Shown: in pieces, positions 33,455 to 42,030 of the stretch
Position numbering within the stretch: position 1 is the stretch's first letter
Layout: each line of letters begins with the position of its first letter
Source: Lachnospiraceae bacterium
Lineage (GTDB): Bacteria > Bacillota > Clostridia > Lachnospirales > Lachnospiraceae
Assembly (NCBI GenBank): GCA_022510565.1
Contig: JAFLTE010000006.1
Span: 62,001 to 126,000 of the forward strand
Direction: 5' to 3'
DNA length: 64,000 bases
The notes under the pieces: model-generated
Database searches by the model: none
The model's input: the letters and a program-made list of their open reading frames with translations, nothing else
What the model was told of the DNA's origin: nothing
Made by a program: the position numbers and the translations under genes

Positions 33455-34676
33455 CGTAATTCCACATCCCTGTCACCAGAACCGTCATGTCATCCTTAAT
33501 CTGCCCTTTGCTCTGAGCAAGACAGTATGTCAGTATCTGGTTTGCTATCTCATTAGGGTTGCTGTAATCCATTTTGCCGATAATCTCCGGCAGCACTTCT
33601 TCGCCAATGCCCTGAGAAAGTGCATCCAGCACGCCGTCGGACAGCATAATCACGTAATCGCCGTTTTGCAGTGTGCGATACATCACCTCAGGCTCCAACT
33701 GTCCGAATACCCCTAAGGGGAAATTCTGTGCCGAAAGCCTGTCCACCAGGCGTCCGCGTTTGATATAGGTACATGCCGCACCTACTTTAATAAATTCACA
33801 TTCTCCTGTATACAAATTAATATCGCAGAGGTCCAATGTGGACATATTCTCTTCCTGTCCCGACGACGCAAGCGCTCCGTTGATCATCTGTATGGCGGCC
33901 TCCTTGCGAAATCCCGCCTCCAGAAGACGCTCAGTCAGCTCAATTACCCGCTCCGAATCCCGACACGCTTTTTCTCCTGATCCCATACCGTCAGAGAGAA
34001 TCACTGCCATTCTGCCGTCGTCCCCTTCATAGAAGGAATAATTGTCTCCCGATATCTTTTCCGTCTCCTTAACCGCCTTAGCCGTTCCCGTCAGCAGATA
34101 AAATTTCGGTTCTTCCAGAAAATAATAGGTGTTCCATTCCGGCGTAAGATACAAGGGTGCGTTTTTTGCGGCACGAAGCTTGGTATTGGTCGCTGACGAT
34201 ATATAATCCGCAACATCCTCCACGGATATGTGCTCCCGCTCTCCTGCCCTCATATATTTCTCGGAGGCAGTCCGCATCGTCAGACTAATTTCAACATGAC
34301 CGTCCTCATGCTCCAGCTCGAAGAAATTTTTGAGCATAATACCGGATTCCTTGAGCAGCTTGGACATCTGTCTGAATTTCCGCTCACTCATGGGCCGGTA
34401 CGCATAGGTTTCTCTTGCCACTTCCGCCATGATATGCGCCATCTCTTTAAGATGCCCCGCCAGAAGTTCCTGATTTTCCTGTAATTTGCGCTGTAATAAA
34501 TAATCTCTCCGGTCGTCTGCTCTTATGTTCTTCACGTTATCCGGCGATTCTTCATCCCCTTCAAACAAATCCGCCAGATCCCTGAATGACTCCGCATAAT
34601 TTAAGAGCCTCTGTCTGCCATACTCCGGTATGACTGTTATTCTGTTATCGTCCTTGACCCCAGCTTGTCTTCTCAT
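33432..34676 (-). CDS. spoIIE: SpoIIE-like PP2C phosphatase lacking the membrane domain
   Basis: 414 residues. The C-terminal half (about 190-410) is a PP2C-type SpoIIE domain: YSFYEGDDGRMAVILSDGMG, GSGEKACRDSERVIELTERL, STLDLCDINLYTGECEFIKV, GDYVIMLSDGVLDALSQG. The N-terminal half is helical and corresponds to the central regulatory domain. Classical SpoIIE is about 800 residues with ten membrane spans; here there are none, and the start is firm (GGGAGG seven bases upstream of ATG, non-coding DNA before it). It occupies the exact spoIIE slot between divIC and tilS. In spore formers SpoIIE dephosphorylates SpoIIAA to switch on sigma-F; how a soluble version would be polarised is open. Confidence 0.8.
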   Translation of the reverse strand: MRRQAGVKDDNRITVIPEYGRQRLLNYAESFRDLADLFEGDEESPDNVKNIRADDRRDYLLQRKLQENQELLAGHLKEMAHIMAEVARETYAYRPMSERKFRQMSKLLKESGIMLKNFFELEHEDGHVEISLTMRTASEKYMRAGEREHISVEDVADYISSATNTKLRAAKNAPLYLTPEWNTYYFLEEPKFYLLTGTAKAVKETEKISGDNYSFYEGDDGRMAVILSDGMGSGEKACRDSERVIELTERLLEAGFRKEAAIQMINGALASSGQEENMSTLDLCDINLYTGECEFIKVGAACTYIKRGRLVDRLSAQNFPLGVFGQLEPEVMYRTLQNGDYVIMLSDGVLDALSQGIGEEVLPEIIGKMDYSNPNEIANQILTYCLAQSKGQIKDDMTVLVTGMWNYDGGEYVQ

Positions 34677-34698
34677 TGCACGCCTCCCTCATTGTTAG

Positions 34699-34758
34699 TT
34701 GTAACTATTCAGAACTCCATTCGCAAAATCGCTGTTTCACAGCTCTGAATAGTTACAA
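34699..34758. repeat. 60-base palindromic element (REP/MITE-like or RNA leader)
   Basis: Perfect 15-base inverted repeat TTGTAACTATTCAGA (34699-34713) / TCTGAATAGTTACAA (34744-34758) enclosing a smaller hairpin, GCTGTTTCACAGC (34731-34743). It lies just upstream of the SpoIIE-like gene. There is no U-run directly after it on either strand, so a simple terminator is unlikely. Such compact, nearly fully paired elements are often repeated extragenic palindromes. Confidence 0.6.
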
Positions 34759-34859
34759 ACATTTTTAGTCAATAATCAATATATGAGAGGCTTGTCCGAA
34801 TTATTACATCATTTTCCTATTACAAAAAAGCAGATTCCGGAACTTCGTCCAAAACCCGC

Positions 34860-35165
34860 TTAGTTTCCATCTTTAAATATAATCTCTCCTTCATACACCA
34901 GTCCAAGCTTATCCTTGGCAACCTCTTCCACATACTTCTTGGTCTGTGTATACTTCTCATACTCCGCGATTTCTTCCGCTCTGGCTTCTTCCGCTTCAAT
35001 TTCCCGCATCAAAGCCTCTTCCCTTGCCGCATAGGCTGCGCGTTTCTCCCGAAGTTCTACACTTTTAACCGCGACCACAATCAGCATCATTAAAACAACT
35101 GTGGTAACCAAAAGCATGCCCATCCTGTTCTGGCGCTTCCTACGGTATGCTGCTTTTCTTGCCAT
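34860..35165 (-). CDS. divIC: DivIC/FtsB-type septum formation initiator
   Basis: 101 residues with one membrane span (about 15-34, MGMLLVTTVVLMMLIVVAV) after a basic cytoplasmic start, then a coiled coil rich in Glu/Ala (EKRAAYAAREEALMREIEAE) and the closing YVEEVAKDKLGLVYEGEIIF motif typical of FtsB/DivIC. It works with FtsL and DivIB (FtsQ) to activate septal wall synthesis. Its location between yabQ and the spoIIE-like gene is the conserved arrangement in Firmicutes. Confidence 0.93.
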   Translation of the reverse strand: MARKAAYRRKRQNRMGMLLVTTVVLMMLIVVAVKSVELREKRAAYAAREEALMREIEAEEARAEEIAEYEKYTQTKKYVEEVAKDKLGLVYEGEIIFKDGN

Positions 35166-35199
35166 GTTGTTAACGATACCTCTCTCTTTCTATGCGTCG

Positions 35200-35688
35200 T
35201 TACTGTTTACATAAAACCATTCTAAGGGTTTTTATGAAAACCGTCAACCGTTTTTTACCAAATTCTTTGACTTTTTTTAATTTTCGCAAAAGGAATCGAA
35301 CAAACCTTCGAACCGCAGAAAATAGGCATTTTATAGGTTTTAGCACAATTTGTATCACACGAAACATGAACCACATTATCTTGTGGATATATGTTGACAT
35401 AATATATACAAAACGATTTTTAAGAGTTATTTTATAAAAAAACATTCCAAGGGCTGCTCCCATCACGGCAAACCATCTCAGAACGCCACTGTTCTCTCTG
35501 TATAACATATAAAACACGCCGATTCCGCATATAAACCAGTAGATAAGGTCTTCCACGGACATTAAAATCCTGCCGTGTTTTAACAATCTCCTGAAAATCA
35601 GGATCCAGTCATAAGCAAATGTAATGACCAGACCCATAAGAATGGAGTGTAGAAAAAAAGTAACTTCCTGCACAATGTCTTGACTCAT
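35200..35688 (-). CDS. yabQ: Spore cortex protein YabQ
   Basis: 162 residues with three or four membrane segments in the first 95 residues (FFLHSILMGLVITFAYDWIL, VEDLIYWFICGIGVFYMLY, WFAVMGAALGMFFY), the ILIFRRLLKHGR loop and a very basic C-terminal tail. This matches YabQ, required for cortex formation, located in the membranes around the forespore. It is 22 bases downstream of yabP. Confidence 0.9.
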   Translation of the reverse strand: MSQDIVQEVTFFLHSILMGLVITFAYDWILIFRRLLKHGRILMSVEDLIYWFICGIGVFYMLYRENSGVLRWFAVMGAALGMFFYKITLKNRFVYIMSTYIHKIMWFMFRVIQIVLKPIKCLFSAVRRFVRFLLRKLKKVKEFGKKRLTVFIKTLRMVLCKQ

Positions 35689-35710
35689 AAACTATGGCTT
35701 CCCCCAAGAG

Positions 35711-36001
35711 TTACCTAAACAATCTGGCTAACAGCGATTCACCTTTGGCACCGTATCCGTTATTCTCCGAATAAGTAAAGCTGTCGATGCGTCCGTCCAC
35801 ATCCACCTCTCCTTTATCGAGAGACAGGCGGCTGACGTGCAGTTCATTTCCCTTAATCATAAGCATTCCTTGCTCTGTCTCCAGCAAAATCTCATTGATA
35901 TCAAAGGACAACACATCGTTGATACCGCTTAACGTACACGTCTTTCTATCGGTAAGCATCAGCTTGTGCGGCCTTCTGCTTGCATTGTTCAGGTTTTCCA
36001 T
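35711..36001 (-). CDS. yabP: Sporulation protein YabP
   Basis: 96 residues. Opening HKLMLTDRKTCTLSGINDVL, then SFDINEILLETEQGMLMIKG and LHVSRLSLDKGEVDVDGRID, the compact beta-rich YabP/YqfC fold, followed by a short FTYSENN tail. Expressed in the mother cell and needed for normal spore wall assembly in Bacillus. GGGAGG site upstream; the next gene is yabQ. Confidence 0.93.
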   Translation of the reverse strand: MENLNNASRRPHKLMLTDRKTCTLSGINDVLSFDINEILLETEQGMLMIKGNELHVSRLSLDKGEVDVDGRIDSFTYSENNGYGAKGESLLARLFR

Positions 36002-36114
36002 ACATGCCTCCCCTCTAACTGCCGGGCATTGCGTGTCAGACAGTTATGCTACTTCTTAAATGTATGCGAAAACCTCTTGGAATATGCCTTTGTTCTTGCA
36101 TTGCACAGCCTGAA

Positions 36115-36357
36115 TCACGTCAGGTACCGGAATAACTCCTTCGCCTCTTCCTTGCGTACCGTCTCCTGTACGTCAAGCACTTCCACTTTAACCTCTTTAT
36201 TTCCAAATTGAATCGTGATTGTATCTCCTACTTTGACATTGGCTGACGCTTTTGCAGGCTTATCATTGATAAGCACTCTTCCCGCATCGCACGCCTCGTT
36301 CGCCACCGTGCGGCGCTTAATCAGTCGGGAAACCTTCAAATATTTATCCAGTCTCAT
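36115..36357 (-). CDS. rqcP: S4-domain RNA-binding protein RqcP/YabO
   Basis: 80 residues, essentially a single S4 domain: MRLDKYLKVSRLIKRRTVAN, EACDAGRVLINDKPAKASAN and VKVGDTITIQFGNKEVKVEV. In Bacillus, RqcP binds the 50S subunit and helps RqcH add alanine tails during rescue of stalled ribosomes. Gene order (HU upstream, yabP downstream) matches. AAGGAGG site upstream of ATG. Confidence 0.93.
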   Translation of the reverse strand: MRLDKYLKVSRLIKRRTVANEACDAGRVLINDKPAKASANVKVGDTITIQFGNKEVKVEVLDVQETVRKEEAKELFRYLT

Positions 36358-36404
36358 AGCTGCCTCCTTATTTTATGACATACAGTTTTCTATAACATAA
36401 AAAT

Positions 36405-36435
36405 AAAAGCCCATATGCGATGCATACAGGCTTTT
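36405..36435 (-). terminator. Intrinsic terminator of the HU gene
   Basis: Minus-strand AAAAGCCTGTATGC pairs with GCATATGGGCTTTT (two mismatches inside) with a three-base loop, followed by ATTTTTATG. It lies between the HU stop codon (36454) and the S4 gene start (36357). Confidence 0.75.
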
Positions 36436-36453
36436 ACCGTCGTTCAATATAGA

Positions 36454-36726
36454 TTAGTTGAGCATATCCTTCAATGCTTTGCCGGCTTTGAACTTAGGAG
36501 CTTTGGAAGCTGCAATCTTCATAACCTTACCGGTCTGAGGATTTCTACCTTCTCTTGCTGCTCTCTTGGAAACTTCGAAAGTACCGAAGCCAACCAACTG
36601 TACTTTGCCGTCTTTCTTTAACTCGCCTGCAACAACGTCTGTAAATGCCTTTAATGCCTTCTCTGCATCCTTCTTGGATAAGCCTGCCTGATCAGCCATA
36701 GCTGCAACTAATTCTGTCTTGTTCAT
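36454..36726 (-). CDS. hup: HU-family DNA-binding protein
   Basis: 90 residues, full length. MNKTELVAAMADQAGLSKKD, KALKAFTDVVAGELKKDGKV, QLVGFGTFEVSKRAAREGRN with PQTGKVMKIAASKAPKFKAG is the complete HU sequence including the beta-arm with its RNPxTG proline tip. Packs and bends chromosomal DNA. It has its own consensus promoter and terminator, consistent with high expression. Confidence 0.97.
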   Translation of the reverse strand: MNKTELVAAMADQAGLSKKDAEKALKAFTDVVAGELKKDGKVQLVGFGTFEVSKRAAREGRNPQTGKVMKIAASKAPKFKAGKALKDMLN

Positions 36727-36804
36727 CTTGAACTCCTCCTCTTAATAATGAGTTTTCATATTGTCGTTAGATGTTTCTCTTTTGAAACGCCTAGCCTACA
36801 TACA

Positions 36805-36833
36805 TTTATAAACGTTTTTCCCTCGATTGTCAA
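36805..36833 (-). promoter_or_regulatory. Consensus sigma-A promoter of the HU gene
   Basis: Minus-strand TTGACA (complement of 36828-36833), 17-base spacer, TATAAA (complement of 36805-36810), about 80 bases upstream of the HU start codon. Confidence 0.8.
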
Positions 36834-36938
36834 GCATAAAAATGCCATTTTTACGCTATTTTTCGGTATATTTTTATTTCATGATTATTGTTATATGTTA
36901 TGTAAATTATATTCCTCATTCATGACTATGTTTAGCCT

Positions 36939-37664
36939 CTAATCAAACCTACGCTTTTCATACTGATCTATCAAATCTTCTATCCTGTCGGTGAGCGCTT
37001 GCTCATGAGAAATCTTACCCATCCTTGCGATATCCGACAGCTGTATAAGCATATCCGCTATGATTTTCTCCAATTCCTTGCTGTAAGCTTCAGGCTTGCA
37101 TGCTTTAAGCGCTTCTACAGATGCCTGCAGGGATTCCACATCCCGCTCATAGGTGCTGCCATATCCGTAATACTTGTCCGCTTTTTTCAGCACTTTTGCA
37201 GCTCTTGTAAGTGCAGGCAGCTCCTGCGGTATTTCCCGCAAGGGAGATTCAACCCAGTCTTTATCTTTCTTCTCATCTTTTTTGATTTCTTCCCAATTGG
37301 TGAGCACTTCCTCCGGCGTATCCGCATTGCCTGTCCCAAATACGTGGGGATGCCTGCGCACCATCTTGCGGCTGACCTCGTCAACCACATCCTCCATCGT
37401 AAAAAGCCCTTCCTCCGATGCAATTTGCGCATGCATTACAACCTGCAGAAGCACATCTCCCAACTCTTCTATCATATTCTCAGGATTCCCCGTCTGCTCA
37501 TAGATGCGGATAGACGCTAAAAGCTCCGCCGCCTCCTCCGTCATGCAGGGTTTGAGACTCTCGTGGGTCTGCACCTTGTCCCACGGGCAGCCGTTCTCCC
37601 CTCTGAGCGCCTCAATGATCTTGAGAAATTCCTCATAAGTATACTTCTTATTCGACTTGTCCAC
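36939..37664 (-). CDS. mazG: MazG nucleoside triphosphate pyrophosphohydrolase
   Basis: 241 residues. The first MazG repeat has ENGCPWDKVQTHESLKPCMT and EEAAELLASI (ExxE metal motif), followed by LGDVLLQVVMHAQIASEEG; the second, weaker repeat lies at about 150-240. MazG hydrolyses non-canonical or excess NTPs to NMP and pyrophosphate. In Bacillus this domain is the C-terminal part of YabN, which also carries an N-terminal methylase domain; here the methylase half is absent. Position ahead of HU and the yab genes fits. Confidence 0.95.
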   Translation of the reverse strand: MDKSNKKYTYEEFLKIIEALRGENGCPWDKVQTHESLKPCMTEEAAELLASIRIYEQTGNPENMIEELGDVLLQVVMHAQIASEEGLFTMEDVVDEVSRKMVRRHPHVFGTGNADTPEEVLTNWEEIKKDEKKDKDWVESPLREIPQELPALTRAAKVLKKADKYYGYGSTYERDVESLQASVEALKACKPEAYSKELEKIIADMLIQLSDIARMGKISHEQALTDRIEDLIDQYEKRRFD

Positions 37665-37693
37665 TTATTTTATGCTTCCTTGTCTGATTATTA

Positions 37694-39217
37694 CTATTCC
37701 TTATCGCTGTTATCGTCGCCGGCTGAATCGGATTTATCACCTGTGTCATTACCGCTCTCCGTAGTCTGCGAGGAACTCGACGAGGTGCTCTCATTACCGC
37801 TTACAGTGCCGTCATTCGTTTCCGTACTGCTCTTACTGCTGCCGGAACTGCTTTCGTTGCCGCTGACCGTAGTGCTCTCCTTTTCCAAATCCGTAAAGGA
37901 ATATGTAATGTCTTCCCCGTCATTGTACAAATAAATCGTATAACTCTTGGTCACATAGCCTGACTTACGCAGTGTAATTGTATGGCTTCCTACCTTTTTC
38001 TTAAAGCTGACCGGCGAGATACCAATATAATTGCTGTCCAAATATACCTCAACATTCTTCGGGGCATCAATATATACTCTGTTGCCGCTGACCGCGCTGA
38101 TTGTATTCTCACTGAGAGAGGGAGCTTCTCCCTTGTCCGACTCCGGCTGTGTCAAATCATTTTGGCTGTAGGAATCGTCGTCTTTGGGCTTTTTCGTCTC
38201 CTCCAACGTAAAGGAAATCTTGGCATATTCCGAGCCGACTTGTATGTATTTCGTCAGGGAGTCATATCCGCTTGCTTCCAGACGAACCTGATGAATACCA
38301 TACGACAGTTCAATGGCTTGACTGATATCCACTTCCTTACCGTCTATCTTGACTTTTGCACTGTCAGGTGTAACGGAAAGCAAAATCATACCGGTTTTAT
38401 CCTGTATAATTTCCAAGTCCCCCACATCCAGCACTACTTCCTTATCGCGCTCTATGATAACGTCCTTGATGCAGCTCGCGCCGTTATTGGACAAGACAAC
38501 CTGATAACTTCCCTCAGGCACAACTAAAAGCATATCCTCCGTAATCTCTCTGATTACGGTATTGCCCACTTCTATCCAACCTCCAATCAACGCCTGATCG
38601 TTTTTCAGACGCAGATATCCGTGCCCTTTTTCTACATTAATACTGTATATCTTATGGTCGATACCACGCACCGATATCACATCCTGCGCAACGATGTCCA
38701 TCACTTCCGCGCGCTTACCGCCTGAAAGCACTAGCACATCATCCGGCAGGGAATAGGTAGCGGAACCGATGCTGGCTGTCTTATTAATGCCGCCCAAATT
38801 ATAATTTCCTATATTGTCATAGACCCATGCACCGGGTGACAACTGAATGCTGGCAATCTGCCTCTTGCCCTTCAGAAAATTAACATCCACGACATCTCCC
38901 GCCTTAATCTGGGAAATCGCCATCGGTCCACTGTATTTATCCTGCACGTAAGTTGTTCCGTCATAGTACAGCGTATATTGTCTGCCCGCATCCATATTCA
39001 TAAACGTGACAGCATTATTCTGTGAATCAACGGATACAACGACAGCTGTATCTGCCGAATCGTAACTGCCCACCGTGCTGACATTAAATCCGGTATCCAC
39101 AACATTATTCGTTTTATCCTTGGCGATTCCTATATTACTGGCCTGTGAAGTACAACCTGTAATTAACAGCGCCAACATCGCGACGACTGCCGCCGCCTGT
39201 GTAACTCTTCTGTGCAT
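37694..39217 (-). CDS. PEGA-domain lipoprotein with Ser/Thr-rich tail
   Basis: 507 residues. Lipoprotein signal with lipobox LLITGC (Cys22), so outside and lipid-anchored. Two PEGA domains are visible: about 275-340 (LSVTPDSAKVKIDGKEVDIS, YGIHQVRLEASGYDSLTKYI) and about 375-435 (APKNVEVYLDSNYIGISPVS, VGSHTITLRKSGYVTKSYTI). The preceding 250 residues are beta-rich. The last 65 residues are low complexity Ser/Thr/Gly/Asp with repeated TVSGNES, and could span the wall or be modified. PEGA domains are linked to surface-layer attachment; exact role unknown. It sits 29 bases upstream of mazG. Confidence 0.85.
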   Translation of the reverse strand: MHRRVTQAAAVVAMLALLITGCTSQASNIGIAKDKTNNVVDTGFNVSTVGSYDSADTAVVVSVDSQNNAVTFMNMDAGRQYTLYYDGTTYVQDKYSGPMAISQIKAGDVVDVNFLKGKRQIASIQLSPGAWVYDNIGNYNLGGINKTASIGSATYSLPDDVLVLSGGKRAEVMDIVAQDVISVRGIDHKIYSINVEKGHGYLRLKNDQALIGGWIEVGNTVIREITEDMLLVVPEGSYQVVLSNNGASCIKDVIIERDKEVVLDVGDLEIIQDKTGMILLSVTPDSAKVKIDGKEVDISQAIELSYGIHQVRLEASGYDSLTKYIQVGSEYAKISFTLEETKKPKDDDSYSQNDLTQPESDKGEAPSLSENTISAVSGNRVYIDAPKNVEVYLDSNYIGISPVSFKKKVGSHTITLRKSGYVTKSYTIYLYNDGEDITYSFTDLEKESTTVSGNESSSGSSKSSTETNDGTVSGNESTSSSSSQTTESGNDTGDKSDSAGDDNSDKE

Positions 39218-39242
39218 CCTAGCCCTTATCCTTTCTTAATTG

Positions 39243-40220
39243 CTATAGCTTAAATATACTCTCCAGAAAGAGCTGCTTATCTCTCTCCTGAGCAAACAGC
39301 TTCTCTATCTTCTCCATATTTCTTCCGGGAATCCATGCTTTCCCGGTATTGTAATAAAAATTAACAATCTTCCAAAATTTCTCGGGATATGCCAATCGGT
39401 AATAGAGCTGCTTATAATCCCGCTCTGTCAAACTCCTTACTTTATTATAACTCTCTATAAGCATATCTCCAAGCGTCTGCGACCAGTTATTTTTTTCCAA
39501 AAGTTTGCGCAAAAACAAATATAAATCCCGCACGGGATAGTCCCTCACACACTTCTCAAAATTGATCAGGACGCTTCCTTCCTCCGTCTGCATTATATTG
39601 TGATACTGATAATCACCGTGGCACACGACAGGAAATCCGTAAGAATCTTCCCCATAGGCATCATAACGCAATTCATCGGTAATTTGCAAGGCATTATTCA
39701 TAAAATAGTCATAATGCTTCATCAAATATATTTCAAAATCCGTTTTTTGACTCTTTTCCCACAGAAATTTCCTTACTTTTTTAAGTTCACGGTTATGCTT
39801 CTCATATTCTTTCTCAATCTTGAAAACCGGCTGCCCACTCAGCTCTTCATATGCTGATAGGTCGGATGCCTCGTGCAGCTTCGCCAGAGTAGCGACCGCC
39901 TGCTTACACTCCTCCACATCCCGATGATTGCATTCCCTGCCTTCATAGTAGGTCTTGACTATGTACGCCGTACGATCCTGATCGTAGACAATCATCTCGT
40001 CCTCTCTGGTGCGCAAAATAAACTCCGTCTTTACAGCTCCTCTTTCCTGTAAGCGCGTCAACAGAAAATCTTGAAATTTGACTTTATCGACCGGTCCACA
40101 ATATTCCTTTAAGATGAGCAATCCCCGATCCGAGTCGCACAGAATTGCGCCCCGTCCCTTCCATGTGCGGTTTACTTCAATTTCATATTGATCAAACAAA
40201 CTCACCGCTCTGTCATTCAC
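39243..40220 (-). CDS. CotS-family spore coat kinase-like protein
   Basis: 325 residues, GTG start after a GGAGGG site. Kinase-like fold of the CotS/aminoglycoside-phosphotransferase type: GAILCDSDRGLLILKEYCGP (N-lobe lysine strand), RTAYIVKTYYEGRECNHRD, the catalytic VCHGDYQYHNIMQT (HGDxxxxN) and SVLINFEKCVRDYPVRDLYL in place of the metal-binding IDF/D segment: the usual Asp is replaced by Asn (INFEKC), which may weaken metal binding. In spore formers CotS-type proteins are coat-associated. A sigma-K-like promoter precedes it. Confidence 0.85.
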   Translation of the reverse strand: MNDRAVSLFDQYEIEVNRTWKGRGAILCDSDRGLLILKEYCGPVDKVKFQDFLLTRLQERGAVKTEFILRTREDEMIVYDQDRTAYIVKTYYEGRECNHRDVEECKQAVATLAKLHEASDLSAYEELSGQPVFKIEKEYEKHNRELKKVRKFLWEKSQKTDFEIYLMKHYDYFMNNALQITDELRYDAYGEDSYGFPVVCHGDYQYHNIMQTEEGSVLINFEKCVRDYPVRDLYLFLRKLLEKNNWSQTLGDMLIESYNKVRSLTERDYKQLYYRLAYPEKFWKIVNFYYNTGKAWIPGRNMEKIEKLFAQERDKQLFLESIFKL

Positions 40221-40249
40221 ACGAATACCCTCCGCTTTGTCGTCTATCT

Positions 40250-40275
40250 TATCTTATGTGAAGCGGCCTAAAAGT
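40250..40275 (-). promoter_or_regulatory. Candidate sigma-K promoter for the CotS-like gene
   Basis: Minus-strand CATAAGATA (complement of 40250-40258) matches the sigma-K -10 consensus CATANNNTA, with AC 15 bases upstream (complement of 40274-40275) as -35. It lies 30 bases before the GTG start. Sigma-K drives late mother-cell coat genes, in keeping with the product; short consensus, so evidence is moderate. Confidence 0.4.
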
Positions 40276-40320
40276 ATGAATTTGTTTTGTCTTGTAAAAT
40301 TTTCAATATGAAGTTCCGTG

Positions 40321-41664
40321 TTATGACCTGATTTTCTGCATTTTCTCCTTACATATGTACAGCAGTTCTTCCCGGCTGTTTCGCTCCGGCTCCTCCAGGA
40401 CAAGCTCTAATAGCTCCTTAAGAAGAGCTCCTATCTCCTTACCTGCAGGCATACCCAATGCAATTAAGTCGCTGCCGGTAACAGCCAAATCCCTTAGGCT
40501 CATACATTCCTGCCTTTTACATATTCCTTCGTAAAGTTCCTGTATGTATGCAAGTTTTTGAAGTTTTTCTTCCCTGTGATAATCACTCTGTGCCTGAATG
40601 TCGGCATACCGCACGGGAAACAACATCGGAAAAATCTCTTCTCCCATACGGTTGACCGCCCGCCTGACGCCGCTGTCCGTGAGAGCAATCTCCTGGTCGT
40701 GGTATAGCACAATCTTGGATACCTTATCAATGGTGTCATTGTCAAATTTCATCCGACGCAGAATTTCTTTCGTCATCTTCTCGCCTACCACAGCGTGTCC
40801 TTTGTTATGGGTAATTCCTTCTTCGTCCACAGTCAGTGTCTGCGGTTTGCCGATATCATGGAAAAGCATGCCGAGCCGCAGCACCTTCTCCGGCTTGATC
40901 TCCGACATGGAATGCAAAATATGCTCGCCCACACTGTAACAGTGGTGGGGATTATTCTGCTGTGTCTCCATACATAAATCAAACTCGGGCAAGATCTGCT
41001 TTGTAATGCCGGTTTCGTAAGCTGTACGCAGATAATCAGGATGTGCCGATGTCACCAACTTAATAAGCTCCGCCTGAATGCGCTCCGCGCTAATCAATTT
41101 CAGATTCGGAGCCAGTTTGCGGATTGCACACTTGGTCTCCTCATGAATTTGGTAGCCTAACTGCGCTGAAAAACGGACTGCCCGCAGCATACGCAGTGCA
41201 TCCTCCGTAAATCGCTCCTCGGCATTGCCCACGCACCGGATAATCCCCTGCTCTATGTCCCGCATACCACCGAAGATATCCACCAATCCACTCTGCTGAT
41301 TATATGCCATGGCATTAATGGTAAAATCCCGGCGCTTTAAATCCTCCTCGAGGCTGGCAGTAAAAGTAACTTCTTTAGGATGTCGGCTATCCTCATAGGC
41401 ACCGTCAATACGGTAGGTCGTCACCTCAAATCCTTCTTTGTTCAACACGACCGTCACTGTACCGTGTTTGATGCCGGTATCGATTGTCCGCGGAAAAAGA
41501 CTTTTCGTCTCTTCCGGTGTTGCGGATGTAGTGATATCCCAATCATTGGGCGTTCTTCCCAATACACAATCCCTGACACAGCCGCCCACCGCATACGCCT
41601 CGTAGCCTGCTGCTGTCAGGGTTTCTATAATCCTATTTACTTTATCGGGCAACCGTATCTGCAT
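40321..41664 (-). CDS. cca: CCA-adding tRNA nucleotidyltransferase with HD domain
   Basis: 447 residues; the ATG at 41664 is chosen because AGAGGA lies six bases before it, whereas the ATG two codons earlier overlaps that site. The class II polymerase head is clear: YAVGGCVRDCVLGRTPNDWD with the two Asp, RRDFTINAMAYNQQSG, and the RFTEDALRMLRAVRFSAQLG motif. An HD domain follows (LGMLFHDIGKPQTLT, KIVLYHDQEI). It adds CCA to tRNA 3' ends; both tRNA genes in this window lack encoded CCA, so they depend on it. Confidence 0.96.
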   Translation of the reverse strand: MQIRLPDKVNRIIETLTAAGYEAYAVGGCVRDCVLGRTPNDWDITTSATPEETKSLFPRTIDTGIKHGTVTVVLNKEGFEVTTYRIDGAYEDSRHPKEVTFTASLEEDLKRRDFTINAMAYNQQSGLVDIFGGMRDIEQGIIRCVGNAEERFTEDALRMLRAVRFSAQLGYQIHEETKCAIRKLAPNLKLISAERIQAELIKLVTSAHPDYLRTAYETGITKQILPEFDLCMETQQNNPHHCYSVGEHILHSMSEIKPEKVLRLGMLFHDIGKPQTLTVDEEGITHNKGHAVVGEKMTKEILRRMKFDNDTIDKVSKIVLYHDQEIALTDSGVRRAVNRMGEEIFPMLFPVRYADIQAQSDYHREEKLQKLAYIQELYEGICKRQECMSLRDLAVTGSDLIALGMPAGKEIGALLKELLELVLEEPERNSREELLYICKEKMQKIRS

Positions 41665-41676
41665 ACCCATTCCTCT

Positions 41677-41916
41677 TTATCCAATACTTGGTCCCTTAAA
41701 AATATCCTTGACATCTTCCAGATGGACATCCGGCTGTTCTTCCTCCGGTACCAAAGAATCCACTAATCTGTCTATCTCACTCTTAGACATCACGCCCCGG
41801 CTTCTCTCGATAAACTCACTTTTCTCATCATCAGTCATATCTACAAACCGATCCATAGCCGCGCGGTTTGATGTAATGGCAATTCCTAAATCCAACGGCA
41901 TTTGATTGTAATCCAT
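41677..41916 (-). CDS. Small conserved protein of unknown function
   Basis: 79 residues. The ATG at 41916 follows TAGGAGG at seven bases; an ATG six codons earlier lies inside that site. The sequence DYNQMPLDLGIAITSNRAAM then FVDMTDDEKSEFIERSRGVM is helical and acidic, with a C-terminal part that is probably unstructured (PDVHLEDVKDIFKGPSIG). Twelve bases separate it from cca, suggesting cotranscription. No named family recognised. Confidence 0.7.
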   Translation of the reverse strand: MDYNQMPLDLGIAITSNRAAMDRFVDMTDDEKSEFIERSRGVMSKSEIDRLVDSLVPEEEQPDVHLEDVKDIFKGPSIG

Positions 41917-42030
41917 TTTCCATCCTCCTAACATACTTAGTATTTTCGTTGTCTAAAGTATGTACGGAACCTGTGGAAAATATACGATAGCGCGGCGACG
42001 CAGAAATAAATTTCTATATTTGCGCATAGC

